Part shown: piece after piece, positions 60,001 to 64,000 of the stretch
How the letters are laid out: the number at the start of each line of letters is the position of its first letter
Numbering within the stretch: position 1 is the stretch's first letter
Assembly (NCBI RefSeq): GCF_000002985.6
Contig: NC_003284.9
Span: forward strand, 4,092,001-4,156,000
Length of the DNA stretch: 64,000 bases
Source of the DNA: Caenorhabditis elegans
Lineage: Eukaryota > Nematoda > Chromadorea > Rhabditida > Rhabditidae
Direction: 5' to 3'
Notes under the pieces: generated by a model
Databases searched by the model: none
What the model was told of the DNA's origin: nothing
Seen by the model: only the letters and a program-made list of their open reading frames with translations
Made by a program: the position numbers and the translations under genes

Positions 60001-61419
60001 CATTTTTTACTAGAATTTGGGCTATTATATCAATTTTTAATGGAAGCTACAATATTTAAAATAATTAACTTTAAATTTGTAAATGCTATTAGTTAGTTTC
60101 ATAAAAATTGCAATAAAAAAACCGACAACGAGAAATATTCCTGCCCCAATATGACAAATCATTCTAGAAACTTTTATGGCATTACAAACGGAGCAAAAAA
60201 TCGATTTTGTTTGCTGTATGATAAGGAAACAAAACTGGAATGTTCTGGGAAGAAAGTTAGTATATCAAAACTAGTTTTAATGTACCTTAAAATTAAAAGA
60301 AATAAAGTATCTGTTGGCAATTCTAATTAGAAGTTAATTCAAACTGTTGCTTTCGGCTGGAAGCGCTTGTGTAAATACAAATCTTCCACGTGAAGACTGG
60401 TTTTGGCATTTGGAAACAAAAAAAAACTGAGAGTGCGACATTACAGTCGATTATGTTTCGTTTAGTTGTGGCGGCAGTTTGGCGCTTTTTTTGGAAGTGA
60501 GATGGGTTTTTGTAACAAAAAAAAACAAAACGAAACACTCACCGGCTCCGGATCTGAGGATCGGTTGCGACCTCGCGCTAAGCCCTTGATTGTTCCTTTT
60601 GCTTTGTCCACAATTGATTCTTTTCGCACGTAGTTTGAAGGCACAAATCCAACACTGTTTGAATCGTTCATTACCTGAAGAAAACGGTTTTGATCCGAGG
60701 GAAAACAACGTTAAGTGGCTCAATTTATTTTTAAAAAAATTAAGGTTTGTAGAACACTTTTTGATTAGTAGTTTTGCTAATTGGTACCAGGATTTTTTTT
60801 TGAGATGTGGAGCAATGTCAGTGCAAGCTTTGTTTAAATGTTGCTAAAATGACCAACAATCATAATGAAACTCTTCAGAATTGTTTTTTGAAATATTTTA
60901 ATGTGCAGTCAATGTGCAAAATATGGTCGACCAAAACGTTGACTGAAAATTTTGAAAAAATTATAAATTTTTCTGGATGTTTAATGAAAAGAGAAAATTG
61001 TAAATTTATATATGATGCTAAAATAACCAAATATTATAGAAAACTGTTCAAAAAATTTTGGAACATTTTTATTTCGAGTCAAAAAGTGGTGAGAACTTAC
61101 TAATATGTAGATTTCCCCAAAAAGTCGTTGATTAAAATAAATTTCTCTTATTTTAATGTTCTAATTATGCTTAAAACATTAAAATTTCAATATAGCAGGG
61201 AATTGAACATGCGACAGTGTTTTAGAGTTCTCGAAAAGTGGATCAAACTGTTTTCACATTTAACCATTAGTTTCAGTATGTTTTCCGTCAATAAAAACTC
61301 ACTTTCCACCAGTTTTTGCTATCATCTAACAGCTTTAACCGTTCGTTCTTTTTTATCGTCAACTCCTGTTCCTCTTGTGCTAAATAATCGTATTTGACGA
61401 CCACATAGTCCTCCGACAT
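57066..61419 (-). CDS. nck-1: NCK-1 SH3-SH3-SH3-SH2 adaptor, 395 aa
   Basis: Cytosolic adaptor that links phosphotyrosine receptors to actin regulators through its SH2 and SH3 domains. Seven exons (61303-61419, 60543-60674, 58680-58757, 58308-58622, 58096-58260, 57841-58026, 57066-57260), all phase 0, give 395 residues. SH3-1 is 4-58 ([15 protein letters not shown] ... GFVPSNYV), SH3-2 118-171 ([20 protein letters not shown]), SH3-3 215-271 ([20 protein letters not shown]), SH2 301-393 ([15 protein letters not shown]; phosphotyrosine Arg326 in FLVRDSES). Domain order, spacing and length are those of Nck1/Nck2. The ATG at 61419 starts directly before SH3-1; a TTTACAG acceptor lies 22 bases above it. 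Exon 4 begins with tandem ATGs (58616, 58613) that could start a 284-residue form without SH3-1, served by the 1.9-kb intron before exon 3. Confidence 0.97.
58758..60542 (-). other. nck-1 intron with probable internal promoter
   Basis: The intron between exons 2 and 3. Its middle (about 59160-59980) is clearly GC-richer than other introns and carries a GT microsatellite near 59605, while its ends are AT-rich. This fits a promoter for the shorter isoform; the ORFs within it (for example 59265-59654) have no splice context. Confidence 0.4.
60845..61260. repeat. Dispersed repeat copy in nck-1 intron 1
   Basis: Contains AAAAAGTGGTGAGAACTTAC and GAACATGCGACAGTGTTTTA, which resemble the repeat near 48600-48830, in an intron of otherwise plain AT-rich sequence. 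Confidence 0.45.
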
Positions 61420-62925
61420 TTCAAATGTCCGATGTAATACACCCTGTAAAGTGGTTTGGTGAGAAAAATTGCGAATCCATAGCAAAAAACCGAGGAGAAC
61501 AAGTGGGAAAATGAAATGAATAGGGGATGGATACGCAACTCGTAATTGACGTCGTCTATTCTACCTCCTCACTACACCTACACCTGATAAAATCAACATT
61601 AGTGAGCGGAAAAAAGAAAAAGAAGGCGCACTGACGACGTACGCCACATTTTTCTAGGATATATCGGTCAATGTCAATCTGTTCAGAAGTCAGTTAGGCT
61701 GTTGGATGTTGGTAGGTCAAAGCGTGTCATGAACGGGTTCCGGAAAGTTTTTTTATTGATTCGAAAGTTATGAAAAATATTAAACTTATAGTTAGTATCA
61801 AAAATCTTTTTTTTTTCAGATTAGCACACAGCCGTATCAAGTATGACAAAAAAAGAAGAATGAAAAAGGTGAGATGTGAATAATAAGTAGCATAACGCGG
61901 GCAGCATTGCCTATTCAATAATACTATTTTATGGAGTTAGCAAACACATGAATATAGTCATAAAAAGTTGGCGAGGTAAGCAGGATTTTGTTAGAAGGCG
62001 TCAAGCGAGAAAATAACTGCAGTAGTTGGGCAGATGTACTTATGAGTCAGGATGCCTTTGAATTTTTCAGCAAGACGGGTGCACTTTCGAATGGCTCAAT
62101 GGGAAAATGGAAATAATTCAGATGCCTGGCTTTGGCATATAATTACTTCCAGCCAAAGTACCAATAGGAAACCCCACATTTCCTCTGAAAGTGCAAAATC
62201 AGGTTTCAGGCAAATTTTATTTGCGCCTGTAAGCATTTCCAAATGGGGAAAATCACGCAAATGGGGAAAGTTTTAGTTAGGATTGTAAGGCCTTTATTGA
62301 AAATATATTGATACTTCTGGATTTAATGTTACCCCCAAAAGTGCTAAAGTTAAGTTGTTATATATTTTTCAGACCTCTTTTTCCTACAAATCTAGAATAA
62401 CTTTTTTCAAGCTCTGGAAATATGATGAAAGTTTTAATTTGAAATTAATTTTTTTAGGGTCTCCTACAAACTTATATACTTATATACCGTTTTTAATTTA
62501 AATTTTGATTTTTTGATACTTGGTTGAATTATATTATAAAAGAAAATGCCTTATAATATACCTGCTTGTCGAAAAAGAATACCCATCGTAGTTCAATATG
62601 GCCTAGAATTTTTAGAATTTTTAAAATTTCAGTCAACACATTAAACTGCCACACTTAGAAAAAGAACAACAGGAGCGTTTGAATACATTTCTTACTGACG
62701 AGACTCCAAATTGTATTAAATTCCACAATTAAGTAATTTTAGAAATACAGATTTTCATATTAAAATTTTAATTTTTTGGAATTTTCCTTTTCAAACCAGA
62801 AACGTAATTGACTATGCTCCATTTTGCAAAAGAAGAAAAGAAGAAAAAAAGAAACAAAAAGCAGAGGAAAAACAACCGACAATTGTAGGCAACAATTGTT
62901 GGAAGAGCCCCATCGTTTTCTTCGT

Positions 62926-62964
<39 letters not shown>

Positions 62965-63424
62965 TTTCGGACAGGACAAGAGTCAATGACAAATGATGGG
63001 AATTTTCGGTTTTGAATGGGGGCCAACAGGGGCCGAAATAATGCATTGGAATGCGGAGAAAAGAGAGAAAAGATTGAAGACGGATTGCCAAAATAATGTG
63101 CGGAAAATTTGCGAATCTGGCTCAAATCTCAGACTGGAACGACGAGATGGTTTGTGGGGGGATAGATGAAGGATTTACTTGGGAATTGAAAATAACAACA
63201 AGATGATCCTTTAAGGGACACTTAGCAATCTGGTCATCGGAGAATAAATATCTAGGGGGGCCCCCCGTCACCAACCAGCGCGGGTATTAGCAGCAGCTGA
63301 AGACGAAGAAAAGTAGAAGAAGTGGACGGAGGGACACAACAACAATAACAACGTTCAACCATTACCAATTATTCTGTCTTTTCTCTCACTTTCCCTTACT
63401 CACTCTATTCACTATTCTGTTCAC
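61420..63424. other. Shared upstream region of two divergent genes
   Basis: Lies between nck-1 (-) and the gene starting at 63425 (+). It holds a (CA)18 tract and a G6C6 palindrome, plus GA-rich sequence (63295-63345) just upstream of the plus-strand start. Non-coding first exons of nck-1 are likely here but were not located. Confidence 0.5.
62928..62963. repeat. (CA)18 microsatellite
   Basis: Uninterrupted CA dinucleotide run, 36 bases, in the intergenic region upstream of nck-1. Confidence 0.95.
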
Positions 63425-63454
63425 ATGGAAACACAGAGTCTTTTCAATTTACCA
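63425..63454 (+). CDS. First coding exon of a gene leaving the window
   Basis: ATG at 63425 opens METQSLFNLP and ends exactly at a consensus GTGAGT donor at 63455 (phase 0). Upstream sequence is pyrimidine-rich with ACTCACTCTATTCAC-type repeats typical of 5' leaders. The next exon is not in the last 545 bases, so the intron continues beyond the window. Product unknown. Confidence 0.6.
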
Positions 63455-64000
63455 GTGAGTATGAATCATGGATGAATAAGATATCAGAAGAATGGGTGTT
63501 TGTAATACAAATAGGTGCATGTTGTTAAAAATGAAGTAGGCGCCTGTAGGAAAATTGTTAGAAGCCACTTTTGTGGTTCAAATGATTAAATATCATATAG
63601 TAATTTCGCTAAATTTTGACATATTACTTAAAAGGCGCATGCTGTGAATTTAGTGGTAGGTCTCGTTACGATCCACAAGTGCCAAATTTTACAGATTTGT
63701 TCATTTCGCGTAAGAAAAATAAAATTCGAAAATCTAAAATGCACAGAAAAAGCCAAACCTTAACGTGGAATATTTAGCACCAACATAGTTTCACATTTTG
63801 GCAAACGGACAATAGTATAACTTATCAAAAATTGAAACTATGCCAAATTAAAATTAAAAAAGGTCTTTCCAAAACAACACCAAAAAAAAAACAATCATAC
63901 AAGTTTTATACTCTAACTAAGTTGTATTTATATATTGCATGAGTTCAAAATTGTGAAATTGCACTAGTTCTTTCAAAAACTGCAAAATTTTGGCAAAATT
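63455..64000 (+). other. Start of a first intron
   Basis: AT-rich sequence after the GTGAGT donor at 63455. No acceptor followed by a coding-like frame is seen before the window ends. Confidence 0.5.

Noticed and set aside
1-64000. tRNA, rRNA and CRISPR features
   Set aside because: I looked for B-box sequences, 5S-like blocks and regularly spaced repeats on both strands. Only the weak tRNA-like intronic element at 6709-6890 was found; no array or intact RNA gene.

Overview
This window is AT-rich eukaryotic DNA from a Caenorhabditis nematode, most likely C. elegans chromosome X. The signs are many short exons, small introns with GTRAGT-type donors and TTTTCAG acceptors, acceptor-like (trans-splice) sites just before start codons, and nematode-style MITE and Helitron-like repeats. 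A CLC channel of the CLH-4 type and the SH3/SH2 adaptor NCK-1 lie about 50 kb apart, which from memory (not checked here) fits C. elegans X. All gene models below were assembled by hand from splice sites, and every internal junction keeps the reading frame.

Layout. 1-216: probable last exon of a plus-strand gene. 2912-8536 (-): 19-exon CLC chloride channel. 9794-10110 (-) and 11447-12521 (-): two unrecognised small proteins. 15488-18412 (+): single-pass membrane protein. 18567-19410 (-): small secreted Cys-containing protein. 23338-24833 (+) and 25951-27487 (+): two successive four-helix membrane proteins. 27652-29016 (-): small secreted ApeC-like protein. 29925-36388 (-): large type I membrane protein with one thrombospondin type 1 repeat; one of its introns carries two small plus-strand ORFs. 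43160-55222 (+): Ser/Gln-rich protein with a histidine-rich N-terminus in its long form, a giant intron and a second promoter. 57066-61419 (-): NCK-1, head to head with a plus-strand gene that begins at 63425 and leaves the window.

Function. The loci look independent rather than forming one pathway: an anion channel, a tyrosine-kinase signalling adaptor, several receptors or tetraspan membrane proteins, and small secreted proteins with compact TATA promoters, one with a nearby GATA site.

Most notable: the CLC gating-glutamate position is methionine; the 43-55 kb gene has an internal TATA promoter, a cluster of CACGTG sites and two paralogous exons; its 3' region carries a C20 tract of the type unstable in FANCJ-deficient worms; there is a near-perfect 189-bp hairpin element; and two nested protein-like ORFs sit in an intron. 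I found no convincing tRNA or rRNA gene, no CRISPR array, and nothing I would call a wholly new biological system.
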